NCBI GenBank assembly: GCA_013248845.1 | Contig: WSQC01000016.1 | Span: 744,001 to 808,000, forward strand | Source: Passalora sequoiae | Lineage: Eukaryota > Ascomycota > Dothideomycetes > Mycosphaerellales > Mycosphaerellaceae | Direction: 5' to 3' | Length of the DNA stretch: 64,000 bases | Part shown: piece by piece, positions 33,107 through 45,312 of the stretch | Layout of the letters: every line of letters begins with the position of its first letter | How positions within the stretch are numbered: the stretch's first letter is position 1 | The notes under the pieces: generated by a model | The model's input: only the letters and a program-made list of their open reading frames with translations | The model's database searches: none | What the model was told of the DNA's origin: nothing | Translations under genes and position numbers: made by a program

Positions 33107-33413
33107 AGTGAAATTGTTATACTTCTAGAAATGCTATGAAAAAAGTGTATCATTCATAAGAAGTTCTCGCGAGGACATCTTATCCATCATGGCAGGAAAA
33201 TAAGAGGCTGGTTTGAAAGTATACCAAGATCAACACTGCGGCCCAGCCTTCACACTTTCAAATGCTTGACGACCAACCGTGATTTGGCGCGAGCAGCTCA
33301 AAATGATCAATTCTGAATTCTGTTCAGAGCAATAGCAATATTCTTCAATGGCAATCGAAAACACAAGTCTTTCATGAACGACGCCGTCGTGTCAAACTTT
33401 CTATAGAGTCATC
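33107..33413. promoter_or_regulatory. divergent promoter gap
   Basis: 307 bp between the start codons of the Smr-domain gene (-) and the F-box-like gene (+). It is AT-richer than its surroundings. No specific motif recognised. Confidence 0.4.
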
Positions 33414-35017
33414 ATGGACAAGCTGCCAGAAGAGCTGTTGGCGGTCATCAGTGAACACTGCGATCATGCTTCGCTCAAGATGCTCCGGCTGGTCGATGCA
33501 CGCTTTCGGGCAGTCAGCACACCAGGTGTCTTCGAGCACTTCTACATGGCACTGTTTCAGCACAGCCTGGTCAAGCTTGAGTCTCTCGCCAAATCGCCAC
33601 TTAGTAAACACGTCAAGCAATTCACGATTTTCAGCGACGTATTGCCCTCATGGCCGAAGCCGACGTGGCTCAAGGCCATTGACTTCCGAGTGTCGTATAG
33701 TGACTGGATGGCGCCATACCGCACCGCCGACCGGACAGCGAGAGACCAGAGAGCAAAGGACTATGAAGCGCTGCCCAGGCACGACTTCACGCCTCTACAG
33801 CTAGAGCTTGGCTACGCCGAATACCAGGATGCTATTCGTAGCCAGCAAAACTGGCGCCAGGCAAGACTCATGCGACCCTTTCAGGAATATTTCGCCATGC
33901 TTCCGAACTTGATCGAAGCCAAGGTACAGTGCATCACTCCATTTTCGGGTCGTACGAACGAATGGCCTGTCTTCAAAGCTCTACGAAAAAAAATCTTCGT
34001 AGGACCAGACGATTGGATGTTCAGCACAGACTACACTGAGGACAATTACATGTATCTGTCTGGACATGCAGCAGTTTCAATGTTGGCTGCTGTAGGATTT
34101 CGAGCTTCCTTCTCCGACAACAGCCAGATAACACGACTGAGCGTACACTCATCGCATCTGGAGCCCTACCAGAAGCTGCTCATCGATGCTAGAGCCATGG
34201 CCTATCAGCCACATGTCAATGCCTTGAGAGTATACGGTATACTCGACGGTTTCGTGAATCTCACAAGCCTCCACTTGCACATCCCACACGCTACATTGTA
34301 AGCACACTATTTGTCAACCACCGTCACCGCATCCTAGACAAGCCGCCTCCATCTACATGACAGAGTCTCCTCTAACACAGCTATCTCCCGGCCCTTCAAG
34401 AGCCGGCGCTAACACCTACATCCTCCAGAAGCGCCCGATTCAACGGTCCCGGCATGTCCGCCGAAAGCATCGAAATACTACAATCAGCCCGCCACCTACA
34501 GCACCTCGACCTCCGCTACGGTGACGACGAACTCTCACCCGACGACGACATAGAGCAGCTCCAACAACTCTTCGAGCGCGGCCGCACAGAGCTAATATGG
34601 CCCAAACTAACGCACCTCACACTAGCCACCAACATACCTGCCGATACTCTGATCGGCTTCCTCCACCGTCACTCATCCACACTGAGATCCCTAGAACTGC
34701 GCGACATGCTCATTCACGACGTGGACAGCGCCTTAGAACAGATCCCTCGCGTAATACAGCTCGAGCATGTCTATGCCGAATGCCTGTGGACCGACTCGCC
34801 CGCCGATGCCAGTGTGGAATACACGTGCGTACTTGCTCGAGGCACTGATTTCGATGATGCGTACGAGAAAGCAGTGAAGGCATATTTGCTCGGCCGAAGC
34901 GACAATTTACCCATGATAGAGCGAGACGGAGGCCGTGAGGTCGATGGCTGGCATGACGATGATCAGAATTTGATTATGAATGATTTGGATGTAGGTGATG
35001 AGAGCGAGACGGACTAG
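33414..35017 (+). CDS. F-box-like protein with degenerate leucine-rich C-terminal part
   Basis: Two exons: 33414-34297 and 34429-35017, with a 131-nt intron (GTAAGC...GCTAACACC...CCTCCAG), giving 490 residues. The N-terminus MDKLPEELLAVISEHCDHASLKMLRLVDARFRAVSTPGVFEHFY has the LPxELLxxI...L..LRLVxRRF spacing of fungal F-box domains, which bind Skp1 in SCF ubiquitin ligases. The rest contains leucine-rich segments (FVNLTSLHLHIPHATL, RHLQHLDLRY, LTHLTLATNIPADTL, STLRSLELRDMLI) that could form a solenoid for substrate binding. The C-terminus is acidic (DDDQNLIMNDLDVGDESETD). Such F-box/LRR proteins are numerous and variable in fungi; no substrate can be named. The codon third positions become strongly C-rich after the intron. 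Confidence 0.7.
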
Positions 35018-35880
35018 GTACGGGTGCTTCAGGACCCGTAAGGGAAATAGAGGCATTTACCTTGTTGCTCTCTGCAATCGATGTGATCTGTAGATTGTCG
35101 AGATGATCCTCCGTCACGGGGCTATGCCAACCGGCGGAATCACTCGAGCAGTCCGCGGTCCACGTCCCAACAAAGGCTTCTACAGATACTACCAAGAGTT
35201 GCACCAATATAAACTCTGCGAGGATAAGTGTAGGTGGGTTCAAAGCTGGTGTGAAACTGGCTAGTTCAGAGGATTAAACAACACCACTAAACCTTGAGGC
35301 GGCAACAGAATATCCGGGCAGATCCTCACAGAGGAGCACCCGATGATTATTCGCAGCACCGGCAAGGCTATGTAACCGATATGTGATAGCAACAAAAACC
35401 CTAAGCGTAGCACGGTAGCAGCTGATGTGAAACCCATAAGGTGACGTAGGTAATTCCGCGAGTATGGCACGAGACAGTGAACTGCGGTCTATCGCAGCAA
35501 AAACCGAAGCAAAATGACAAGACTGAGATAGTGCTCCCAGCCACAGCTTTAAACACTCTTCGTAGCATCCTAGTCATTACGTCCATCGTGCGCGAGGCCC
35601 ACTTCGAACCCGTCGATTGTAGCCGAATCTATCATTGCAATGGCGTGACTGCCTCTTAGCTGATATTGGCTATAGTCACTGAAGCCTATCATCACGCCTG
35701 CGCTGGCGATGACATCAGTAATGTGACTGTAGGCGAACTCGTACATTGCTCACCTTTCCACTGCGACTCCTCCGCATGCACGCTTGTTTCGCTGCCACTG
35801 GACCAACATCTGGATACTGTCCACAATGTTATGCCGTTGTGGAATGCCTCCATCCCTCGCCAGAAAGTTGACGCTAGCTT
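35018..35880. other. intergenic, convergent 3' flanks
   Basis: About 860 bp between the F-box-like gene (+) and the coiled-coil gene (-). Short frames only; no gene supported. Confidence 0.5.
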
Positions 35881-36772
35881 TCACCCTTGTGCCACTCCGG
35901 ACATATTCGCCGCAGGCACAGCTGGCCGCCCTCTAGCAGGCTCAGCCTCGGCTGCCACAGCGCCCTCATCGTCGCTATCCACAGGCGGGTCCCAGCCAAC
36001 CTTTGCCCGTAACACCCGGTTCTCCTCTTTCAGCGCAGCGATACGCCTCTTATACGGCATGCCCTCATCTTCTCTCGCCTTCAAAGCTGATCGTACACCT
36101 TCACTGAGGCGCTGAAGACCGGCTTGCCAGCCCTGATGCGTCAATTGTGCTTCGACAGTCTCGGCTCGCGATTGCTGGAGTAGCTGTACGTAGTGCTGTT
36201 GGAGGGCGATGATGTAGTTCTGCTGATCGAAGCAGTATTGCCGTATGCGTTGCGTGGTATCTCTCAGAGTGTCATCGTAGGCTTGTTGTATTTCGACCTG
36301 GGCTCGGTAAGTGGTTTCGAGGGAGGCGATGCGTTGGTTCGCGGTTGCAAGTGCGGTCTGAAGTTGGGTGACGGTAGGCTGAGTGGGCTCCTCGACAGCT
36401 GCACGTGTAAGGAATCAGTATGGGAGGTAATTGGGACAATGAGAGCAGGGAGGTAAGAACGAGGGTGTTTCGTACGCTGTGTGTCACCATTCGAGAGCGG
36501 TAGCTGAGCCTGTGATGCTAATCTACCCTACGCAACATGAGCGACCATTCGTGTGACGATATCATGCTGTGATGTCCTACTTGAACCCTTTCGACACGTG
36601 CTAATCCCTCCTGGACCTGTGACCATTCCTGTCTGTTTTGTTCAAGCCATCCACTGAGATTTTCTATGTTCTGCATGAGTGTCTGCATGTCGCTGTAGTG
36701 TCCCGCCGATGGCATGATGGAGCCATTCATGCCGCTGTACATGGCAGCATTGCCATTCTGCTGGTTGGCCAT
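35881..36772 (-). CDS. small coiled-coil protein, unknown function
   Basis: Three exons: 36581-36772, 36476-36509 and 35881-36398. The introns are 71 nt (GTAGGA...CACAG, 36510-36580) and 77 nt (GTACGA...GTGCAG, 36399-36475), and the lengths close to 247 residues. A nearer AG at the first acceptor would break the frame. The protein begins MANQQNGNAAMYSGMNG, then a short helix (MQTLMQNIENLSGWLEQN). A long heptad-like coiled coil follows (TVTQLQTALATANQRIASLETTY, VEIQQAYDDTLRDTTQRIRQY, YIIALQQHYVQLLQQS), then a basic helix (MPYKRRIAALKEENRVLRAKVGW) and an acidic/Ala-Pro tail. No family recognised. The structure suggests a scaffold or complex subunit. It lies between the F-box-like gene and a large orphan on the same strand. 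Confidence 0.65.
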
Positions 36773-37290
36773 TGCCTAAGGGTCGCGATCGCGGAGAACA
36801 CGCTTGTCTGCGAACAATCCGCGTCGCAGGATCGAATCGGCGCCGCTGTCGAAGAGAGCCGCTGCGAGAAAATGATGTCAGCCAAATAGTGCTCGCGGCG
36901 AGGAAGGGGAGGCGCGCGCGCGTCGAAGCTCGAGGCAAGTGACTAACAACAACCAGAGTACTTGCCCTCGCTTCGTCGAGTGGCTCGAGCCGACGCGCCA
37001 GAGCTAGACTAGCCGGGATGTGCCCCACCAAGTGGACCTTGATCTCCATTCGCCTTCTGACTTCACTTCTCTTGCGGGGAGACTTGACTTACGCTTCAGA
37101 CCCTCCTTGAGCGCATCTGCGCTGGATGCACCTGGCTGTATCTGGCCGGCGAATTGATCTCAAATTCATGCATATTAGCCTTGACTCACACTTAGACTCG
37201 CGTGAGGGCTGTCACTGTTATCGAGGCCTGCGTCACAGTCGTGAATCAGCAGTGCAAATAGCGGATCAAAGCTTTAGCAGTCTACATACA
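36773..37290. other. intergenic
   Basis: 518 bp between two genes read leftward: promoter of the coiled-coil gene and 3' flank of the large orphan. Contains TGACTCA at about 37184; no other feature seen. Confidence 0.4.
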
Positions 37291-40200
37291 CTAGTGCATC
37301 TCGTGATCCTCGAGATATAGCTCGTAGAGCTCTTGCAGACTCTCTTCAGGTTTCGCCTTGCCAGTCACCCTTATCAGGCCGAGCTCAGATACAGATCGTT
37401 TGTCTATCATACTCTTGGGCGCGCGATTCTCATCGTTAGCGCTAATGCCGGAGTTCTTCAGCTTCGGTAAGGTTGATGGCGCTTGCGATGCAGGCCACGG
37501 TCTGTCACCATTCATTACCAAGCCAGATCGTCTAGGCCACTTCAATCCGGCAACTGAGTCCCTAGCCATCTTTACAGATTCACTTGGCCTGACCGATTTC
37601 GTGATAGACAAGGACTCTATCGCTTCTTCGAGGCTGATTCTGTTCTCTCTCGATCTTCCAGATTGCACACCATTGCCATCGAAACTTGCACCTGCTGACG
37701 ACTTGCCTGGATGCTAACCTGGCCCTCCCTTGTGTAAAGAGAAAGGGATACTTCTGCCTTTGCTAGGGCTGGTCGACCGGTTTGTATCACGCGCTTGAAG
37801 GCTACGAGACTTCTCAAATGGTGAAGAAGTATCCTCCTTCTGTTGCACATCCTCTTCTGCTGCGCTGGCATGAGAGGCACTAGGCTGCTGGTCTGCAGCG
37901 CATCTTACATCTGTGCTAGAGGGCAGTCTGCTGCTTGAAGGGCTCGGACAAGTATTGATTGTCTGCATATTGCTCGGCCCAATACCTGTGGTTTCCAACG
38001 ACGCCCTGGCGATGTCTCTCGAAGCAGGTCTACACCGCTCCTCGTGACCTATGAAGACGCTGTCAGGAAGATTGATTGCTCTTATTTGCGATTGGAAGGT
38101 CGGCGCCGGCTTCAATCGATTCCGCAACTGTGCCCCTTTGCCAGCATACCATTCGAGGCGCGCTTCTGCCTTTTTGGGCTCCTCGGCAGGAAGCTGTTCA
38201 ATCCCTACGAGGGACGTCTGCGAGCCTACTTTACATGCGCTAATTACATGTTCCATTGTCTTCAGCACTGCGGCGTGCGATGTGTGCACTTGAACGTCTT
38301 TGGTGAGCTCGCTGTTGAGAGCTGTGGGATCTTGAGGAGCATCAAAGAACTTCTCGTCGGTCATTAGGTTGATCGGATAGCGAGCCATCTGCTGATGAGG
38401 TCGGCGGAAGTTCTCATCGTATCCGCTGACTTCTTGCTTTGCTAACCGTAACCTCGCATAATTCTTTCTTGGGGAAGAGAGTGTCTCGGAAACGTCACCG
38501 TTCCCATCCTTCAGCGCACCGATGCTGCAACTGGGACTCTCGACAGTACTGGACTTTCGCCATCGGCGTTCTGCCGATCCACTCTCATGCTCCAGGATCT
38601 TGATACGCCAATTTGCGGTGTTCTGCAGGCTATGTAATGGCGCATTTATAATACTGCTTGCGATGGCTCTGCGTCTACGTAGCAGCCTCCGTGCCGCAGT
38701 TTTCAGTGGGTAGAATAGTCGTGTAAATCTCGGGATGTTAGGCGAAGTACGTAGCCCATGCCCGAGATGCCTGGATAACAAATTGAATCGGCTGTGATGA
38801 TGGCGAGACGCGTGTGCCAGGTACCCGTTGTTTCTAGAAGCAGCAGTACCAAATCCTCCATTGGAGCGATTCATCGGGAGCCCTAAACGAGCAATAGTCA
38901 TGTGCAGATCGAATCGGTGCTCAATAGGCCCAGCAGTATGGACCATCTGCTGTCTTCGTCCTACCTTGACCGAGTTCTGCCGTGGGCTACGTTGGCTGGC
39001 CCTTTTATCTGCAGCAAACTTATGAGTATGTCTGGAGGCTCGGTCCGCCTTCGTAAATAACACTGTCGGAGGTGCTATGGCGGTCTGGTCGGAGGCATCG
39101 TCTAGCCGAAAACGATAATCATCCCTATATTCTCGATTTATGTTCTCCGGATCTGCTAAAGGGAGCTCTGCCGGACCTTTAATTTCCGCATGGTCAAGCA
39201 AGGAGATGTCATAAGACACAGTCGAGTGGCTCGAATTCAATGGTCGTGCTTCCGGACCTCTTGGAACTGTGGCTGACAAGACGACAGACTTGTTTTCCTC
39301 ACACCTCCTTGGTGTGGAAGGTATCAGATCACAAGCCAATACAGATGAGGCTTGATGTCGTGATTCTAAACGCATCGTCAAGCTTTGCATCGAGCACATG
39401 ACCTTATCTTCACATTCTGCTTGCTCTCGCGGCTCGAAAAGAATTGGTGCGGACTGGCTGCCGACGTCGATAGGCCCCTCGCTCACCGAAATGACAGCAG
39501 AATTCGGCCCTTCAAGATCAGTGCTGCGAGTACCTCGGAGCTGAACTTCGTGGTCGGATGGTATGTTCGTGCACTCAGCTTGGTGGCATTGTTCAACAGA
39601 CATAGCAGATCGTCCCTGAACATCATGACCCTCGCAAACATTTGAACTGGAGCAAAGAAGCTCATTATAATCTGGCATGAGCTCTTCTGATATCAAATCC
39701 AACCAGTCTGCAAAGATGCTGCGCAGATTCCTGACTTTTCTTGCGACATCACAAGTGTTGAGCACCGAGCCGGCTCCACATCTCATTACGGCACCCTCGC
39801 GGTCGACAGCATCCTCTGTGGATCCCAAAACCCATGCCTTGAGTGATCTAAGGGTGCCCTTACAAGCACCTTGAGTAGTCGCAGGAGGGCGTGTTGCCCT
39901 AGAGTCTGCTCCTGCGGGTGCTGTCCTGTGCTTGTCCTGTTTATCCTCGTTGGCCTCGTGCACAGCCTGTCGAGGCGGATCCGCTTGCCGTTCCTGGACG
40001 CAAGTCGCTCGAAGTGGGTCTTGATCGCAGTCTCCACGACCTTTATCAAACCACGATGGCTGTCCGGCCTGCTCCTGAGATTTGGGCGTTCGTGCGCGCA
40101 ACCGGAAGCGACGTGGAGTGCAGAAGACACCCTGGTCTTGATGTGCCGAGCACAACCTGCCAGTACCCATGGTTTTCAAAGGATAGCCAATCGTTGCCTG

Positions 40201-40560
40201 ACGCGGACAATATGCTGCACCATCATTGCTGCAATCGTGAAATGCATGCACTTCGTCTATAGTGTCAAGGCACGAACTGTTGAAGTACGAGTCAACCATT
40301 CCTTTGCCTTCAGCATCGCAACACAGACGTCGATCAAACTGCACTGTGCTGAGTGACTCGGCCGCCTGGTCACTTTCGTTACTGAATTCGCTGCTCTCAT
40401 CGCCAGAGCGCCGCATAATGCCTCTTTTGTAGTCCTCTGTAGTAACTTCACGCTGGGAAAATTTGTCATTCCTGAAGATGCGCTCTGAGATGTATGCAAC
40501 GATGCGCCGTGGAAGCCGATGGTGGTAGTACGATATGTTATGGCTCTGGTCTATGAGCAT
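37291..40560 (-). CDS. large orphan protein, Ser/Arg-rich, unknown function
   Basis: Read as two exons, 37752-40560 and 37291-37706, giving 1,074 residues. The two parts lie in the same frame with one TAG (37714-37716) between them. A 45-nt intron (37707-37751, GTATCC...ATCCAG) removes the stop and keeps the frame, joining SKGR to SKSSAGAS. No domain recognised. The composition is low-complexity, rich in Ser, Arg, Glu and Gln. An ordered patch is seen near residues 290-310 (RNLRSIFADWLDLISEELMPDYNELL). A basic cluster follows later (RFTRLFYPLKTAARRLLRRRRAIASSI) and could be a nuclear signal or an amphipathic helix. A helical C-terminus (ESLQELYELYLEDHE) ends the protein. It is probably lineage-restricted. 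Additional introns may be hidden in the long first exon. Confidence 0.55.
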
Positions 40561-41063
40561 GGGCTACCGCAGGAATAAACAGAAGTTGGAAACCGGGTGC
40601 TCTTACCGTCCCGCGGTATTTTGCAGTATGGTGGCAATGGCGGTCTTGATTATCCGATGACAGTTGGGATCGGGCTGTGCTTTCCTCCTTCTTACAGTAT
40701 CCAAGCATGAGGAGCTCATCAACAATCCACGGGCTCGTCCTTTCCCTTCCCGTCCTCTACCGTTCTCTTGCCGCAATTCCGGGCGGTCATATGATTTCCT
40801 GCACCAGCGCCATATTGATCATGATCTTCAATAGCTGTATAATCTATTTCTGCTTGTCACTTACTGATACAAGAGCAGTAACGTGTCATAGACGTCACAG
40901 GCCAGAAGGCATGCTTGTATGGCCCTTCTCAAAGTGCATATGCATGTAGCATCAGCTTGGGATCGGTATCTCCCGCAGTCGTCTCGTCATCTTTAGCAGC
41001 ATGATGCGCCATTTCTCACAGGCTCCCTCATAGGCTCACACGATATTTCAGGTATAGCTACTG
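40561..41063. other. intergenic
   Basis: 503 bp: promoter of the large orphan gene and 3' flank of the Sgf29 gene (both leftward). No gene seen. Confidence 0.5.
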
Positions 41064-42286
41064 TTATTTCTCGGTCAGGACGAAACGCCGTTCGACTTCA
41101 CGCACTTCTTCATCATCCTGAAAGTTCAGACGCACCATCATGTGTTCGCCCTTTTCCTTGTCGAGCTCCTTTGCTCGCCAAGGTTCGTTGACCTCGGCCT
41201 TGTAGAACGTCGTGGTTTCAGGATATTGTGCGAGGACTGACTTGCCCTTTGGTAGATCGCTGAGACCCTTATTGCTGTCTGGGATCTGTATGAGCTGCGC
41301 AACAGACGCGCGCTGTGGTGGCGGCGGCTCTCCCTGCGTATCGGCATCCTGTACCTCGTAGCGGCGCTGTTTGCCTTCCCCGATCACATTTGTGACACGG
41401 CATAATATGCCTTCACCTTCCACATCTGCTGCTTTATTCGGGTAACTTTTCAGGTCATGCCGACAGAATACAAGCTCTCCTTGCTTCAAGACCAGCCTGT
41501 TTGTGGGCCGATTGGATCCAGAGGCTTTGGTTGGGCCCGTTGCCGTTGAGGCACCATCAGCGCTACTGGCTACCGATTCAGCGCCATCTTCAATCTTGAC
41601 AGATGCTTCGCGCGTGGTCGGTATACTGCCAGACCGAGACGACTTATCCTTGGCGGCCAGTCGGTTGATCGCTCCCAAGCTGATACGTGGAGAGGGTGCC
41701 GCAGAAGCGTCATCGCCATCCTCTGTCGAGGCTGCAACTGCGGAGGCACTTTTGCCGCTATTCTTCTTGGTGGGTGCCCTGGACAGCTTGCCTCCCGTGC
41801 CTCGTTGGCTCTGACTGGCTTGAGCCTTCTCAGCAGACTCCTCCGAGGCTTCTCTGAGCCCAGCAAGAATATTGATGCTGTCCAAGAAGTTCATGTCATT
41901 CGACTTCCCTTCAATGATGTGCGTGACTTCTTCGCAAATCTTTACATTCTCACGATACAGCTTCTCAAGTCGCTCGTCCAGGGCTGAGTCGCTGAGCTTG
42001 CCGGCATCCAAGAGTTTGGCTTGCTTCTCCTCTGCCTCGATGATCTCGGCGCCGATCTCGTTTGAACGCGCCTAGTCACGATTATCAACAACAATTTCGG
42101 ATCTCATAAGTCGCAACTCCCGTGGGAAGGATAGAGAGCGATCCGAGCGAGTGGCACGCATGGACTATAAGCACTTACTACCATGGCATCGACATCTCTC
42201 GCCCTCTCCTTGATTTCCTTCCATAGCCTACGTTCCTCGTCGGCATCCTGATTTGGGTTCACTCTGCCTCTACTGCGCGCGGACAT
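41064..42286 (-). CDS. SGF29: SAGA-associated factor 29 (tandem Tudor H3K4me reader)
   Basis: Two exons: 42179-42286 (36 codons) and 41064-42071, separated by a 107-nt intron (GTAAGT...CTAG), giving 371 residues. The N-terminal half is helical (RRLWKEIKERARDVDAMV, NEIGAEIIEAEEKQAKLL, LEKLYRENVKICEEVTHIIEG), then a Ser/Ala-rich linker. The C-terminal SGF29 domain (about 224-371) shows the tandem Tudor pattern: GELVFCRHDLKSYPNKAADVEGEGILCRVTNVI, RRYEVQDADTQGE, then GKSVLAQYPETTTFYKAEV and MVRLNFQDDEEVREVERRFVL. The protein is a subunit of the SAGA (and ADA) histone acetyltransferase module and binds methylated H3K4 through aromatic residues of the second Tudor. Nuclear. Confidence 0.9.
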
Positions 42287-42694
42287 ATTCGACGATAATG
42301 ATAACCTTGGGCAGCAACATGGATGTCACGCTAGTGTGACGACGCTGCGTGATCGCGTCAACGTTGGAAATGCTACGATGTTGGGTCTCGATGGGAAGGT
42401 ACGAGGGGCGTGAATCTCCAGGAGGCAGGTGGGGCATGGTACAAATCCCTGCCGCCAATTCAATGGGCGTGGGGAGACGAGCGTCTAGACTACCTTAGGT
42501 AGGTTGTAAAACTAGTAATTTTGTTAGTTAGCTCGCCAAACGCCACGTTCCTGATGGAATACAGATCTTGCAATGACAATCGCGTAAATTGACAGGTATA
42601 CACATACATTATATCCTCGCAACGTGGCATACAAGCGGCGTCGGGCCTATAGAACGTATCAGTCCCGTCATCTTCTTCTCCACACATAGTCGCT
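42287..42694. promoter_or_regulatory. divergent promoter gap
   Basis: 408 bp between the start codons of the Sgf29 gene (-) and phosphomannose isomerase (+). No specific site recognised. Confidence 0.4.
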
Positions 42695-44163
42695 ATGCAA
42701 GTTCCTCTTCTGCGGCTGCAATGCGGTGAGTAACCGACATCGAGCCAGGCTGGATATTAAACTCCCTGTACTGATTTGCTTGCAGGCTGCAACAGCTATG
42801 AATGGGGCAAGGTTGGCGATGATTCAGCTGCCGCTCGCTTTGCCTCTGCAACGCCATCGACAGACTTTTCTATCCAGCAGGACAAGCCGTACGCCGAGGT
42901 CAGTAAAATAGACCTGATTGTTCCTTGAGATCACCACGTATTGACGTCCGGCAGCTATGGATGGGCACGCATCCTTCCAATCCGTCCAAGGACGTGACTA
43001 CTGGCCGCACACTCCTCGACCTCGTCCAGGACAATCAGGCGTTGATGTCACCGGCCATATCGAAACGCTACGAGCAGAAGCTTCCGTTCCTCTTCAAGGT
43101 TCTGAGCATCAACAAGGCTTTGTCGATCCAAGCGCACCCGAATAAGAAATTGGCAGAGAGCTTGCACGCCAAGGATCCCAAGCACTACCCTGATGACAAC
43201 CACAAGCCCGAGATGACCATTGCCATTACTCCTTTCGATGGCCTCTGTGGCTTCCGACCGCTGAACGAGGTTGCGCACTTCCTGCAGACTGTCCCAACTC
43301 TTCGTCAATTGGTCGGCGAAGACAATGCCAGCGAATTCGAAAAGACGATCAAGGACCAGGAGACCACCAGCGACTCCAGCAAAACCCAGCAAAATAAGAA
43401 AGCCCTCCAAGCCGCCTTCGCAGGTCTCATGCAATCCAAACCTGAAGACATCGAGGCAGCCGCATCGAAACTCATCGAGCAAGCCAAGGCCGAAGGCTCT
43501 GAATTCGCAGGCTCTGGTGGTCCCTCCAACTCCGGCAAAGAACTGTCCGACCTCATGATCCGGCTCAATAGCCAATTCCCCAACGACATCGGTCTCTTCG
43601 TCACATTCTTCCTCAACTACGTCAAGCTCGAGGTCGGTGAAGCCATGTTTCTGAAAGCAGACGATATCCACGCCTACCTGTCGGGAGACATCATCGAATG
43701 CATGGCCAGCAGCGACAATGTCATCCGTGCGGGCTTCACACCCAAGTTCAAAGATGTCAACACCCTCGTTGACTGCTTGACGTATTCTTATGCCCCGATC
43801 GAGGAGCAGAAGATGAACCCGAGCGACTACTCGTTTGTCAAGCTGAACACGACGGCGTACAGTAGTAATTCGCAGAGCACGCTCTACGATCCGCCCATTG
43901 AAGAGTTTAGCGTTGTGAAAACAGACCTCAACGCCAAGGGCAGCAAAGCCACTTTCGAGGCCATCGAGGGTCCTTCGATCGTGATCTGTACCAAAGGATC
44001 TGGTAAGATCAGTGTGGGTCCAAAGTCGGAGGAGATCAAGGAAGGCTATGTCTACTTCGTCGGTGCTACGGCAGAGCTGGTGCTCGAGAGTGACGGCGAC
44101 GAGCCTCTTGTAACCTTCAAGGCGTTCTGCGTTCTGAATGATGACTCGAACGGAAAGCTCTGA
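42695..44163 (+). CDS. mannose-6-phosphate isomerase, class I zinc enzyme
   Basis: Interconverts fructose-6-phosphate and mannose-6-phosphate, feeding GDP-mannose for cell-wall mannan, N-/O-glycans and GPI anchors; cytosolic. Three exons: 42695-42725, 42786-42898 and 42955-44163, all with matching GT...AG phases, giving 450 residues. The N-terminus after splicing reads MQVPLLRLQCGCNSYEWGKVG, with the family's YxWG motif. The exon 2/3 junction gives YAELWMGTHPSNPS. Zinc and active-site segments are present: LSIQAHPNKKLAESLHAKDPKHYPDDNHKPEM and IAITPFDGLCGFRP, with His/Gln/Glu ligands, and later MFLKADDIHAYLSGDIIECMASSDNVIRAGFTPKFKDV. Length and motif order match fungal Pmi40/ManA. Confidence 0.94.
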
Positions 44164-44634
44164 GATAGGGAGAGAGCACATAAAAGCGCAGACACGCATT
44201 CACGAGGCGCACGAACCAAAAGCATATAGACGTAGGGTGATGACAACTCGGCAAGTTTTGGATCGACTCCCGCAATATAAGTGTCATTTAGTCTAGAGGA
44301 ACCAATATCGCTTCCTCCCTGCTCCAGCTAATGCGGGAGCTATCCATGGCTGATGCTGTTTACCGCTCTATACACATCGTACATGCGAAGAAAATGTCGA
44401 GAACTGCGCATCAGCTTCCGACTACAATTGGAGTGGGTGATTACAACAAGCAGTAAGTTGCTAAGTAATTGGTAACCGCGTGGCGTCGGCGCGCCGGCAG
44501 TTGGGTATCCAGTGATGCGCATGCTATGATGCGCAATGGGCGTATGTTGGCGCGTCGGCGCGATGATTCCAGCTTGCTGCTTACGCGAAGCAGTGGTCGA
44601 GTCAGTCTAATCGGCGAGGTGTGTGGGTTATTGT
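44164..44634. other. intergenic, convergent 3' flanks
   Basis: 471 bp between the ends of phosphomannose isomerase (+) and the Arf-type GTPase (-). No gene seen. Confidence 0.5.
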
Positions 44635-45312
44635 TCACTTGTTGGATGGCAGCTTTACGTTGTTGCTAAGCCAGGCCAGGCCTTCAAAGATGCCCTCGCC
44701 AGTGGTCGCACAGCTGGGCTCGACCTTCCACGTATGGTCTTTGGCTATCCGAGCAAGGTCCAGAGCGTCGCTGACTTCCTTCGGTCTCATTGCTAGGCAC
44801 TGTCAGTGCGGTGCATGATGTATCGTGCATCGTCTTTTCTTACCGCTTGCAATATCCTGCTTATTCGCAAACACCAGCAACAGTGCATCCTTCATTTCGC
44901 GATCTTGAATGATCCTTGCCAGCTCACTACGCGCCTCTTCTATGCGATCGCGGTCGTTGCTGTCAATGACGAAAATGAGGCCTTGTGTGCCGGAGAAGTA
45001 ATGCCTCCAGAGCGGTCTGATCTTATCCTGCCCACCGACATCCCAGACATTGAACTTGGTATTTTTGTATGTCACCGTCTCGACATTGAAGCCAACCGTC
45101 GGAATCGTAGTCACATCGGTATCGAGCTTGAGTTTGTAGAGGATCGCTGAACGGATCGCGCAATGTCAGTCGCATGCTATAGCTAAAGGCGAAGTGCCAT
45201 GTCAAAATATCGACGTACTAGTCTTGCCCGCAGCGTCCAGACCCAACATCAACAGGCGCATCTCTTTCGATCCGAAGATCTTATTCATGAGCTTCGATAT
45301 ATTGGCGCCCAT
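44635..45312 (-). CDS. arfB: ADP-ribosylation-factor GTPase, Arf6/ArfB type
   Basis: Three exons: 45219-45312, 44844-45146 and 44635-44792. The introns are 72 nt (GTACGT...TTCAG) and 51 nt (GTAAGA...CTGAC...CCTAG). The product is 184 residues, standard Arf length. Gly2 follows the initiator Met (MGANISKLM), the N-myristoylation site. G1 is GLDAAGKT, completed across the first splice (KTTILYKL). Switch I is IPTVGFNVE, G3 WDVGGQDKIRPLWRHY, G4 NKQD and G5 SCATTGEG. GTPase of this type cycles at the plasma membrane and endosomes. ArfB in Aspergillus affects endocytosis and polarity. KEMRLLMLGL and the NKQDIASAMRPKEVSDAL region resemble fungal Arf6-like proteins more than the Golgi Arf1 type. Confidence 0.92.

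Noticed and set aside
37714..37716. second in-frame stop (TAG) as another readthrough site
   Set aside because: The context (TAG CAT) is not a known readthrough context, and a frame-keeping 45-nt intron with proper ends explains it better.
43048..44199. 383-codon minus-strand open frame
   Set aside because: Lies exactly antisense to the phosphomannose isomerase exon, has no recognisable domain, and is explained by codon bias of the real gene.
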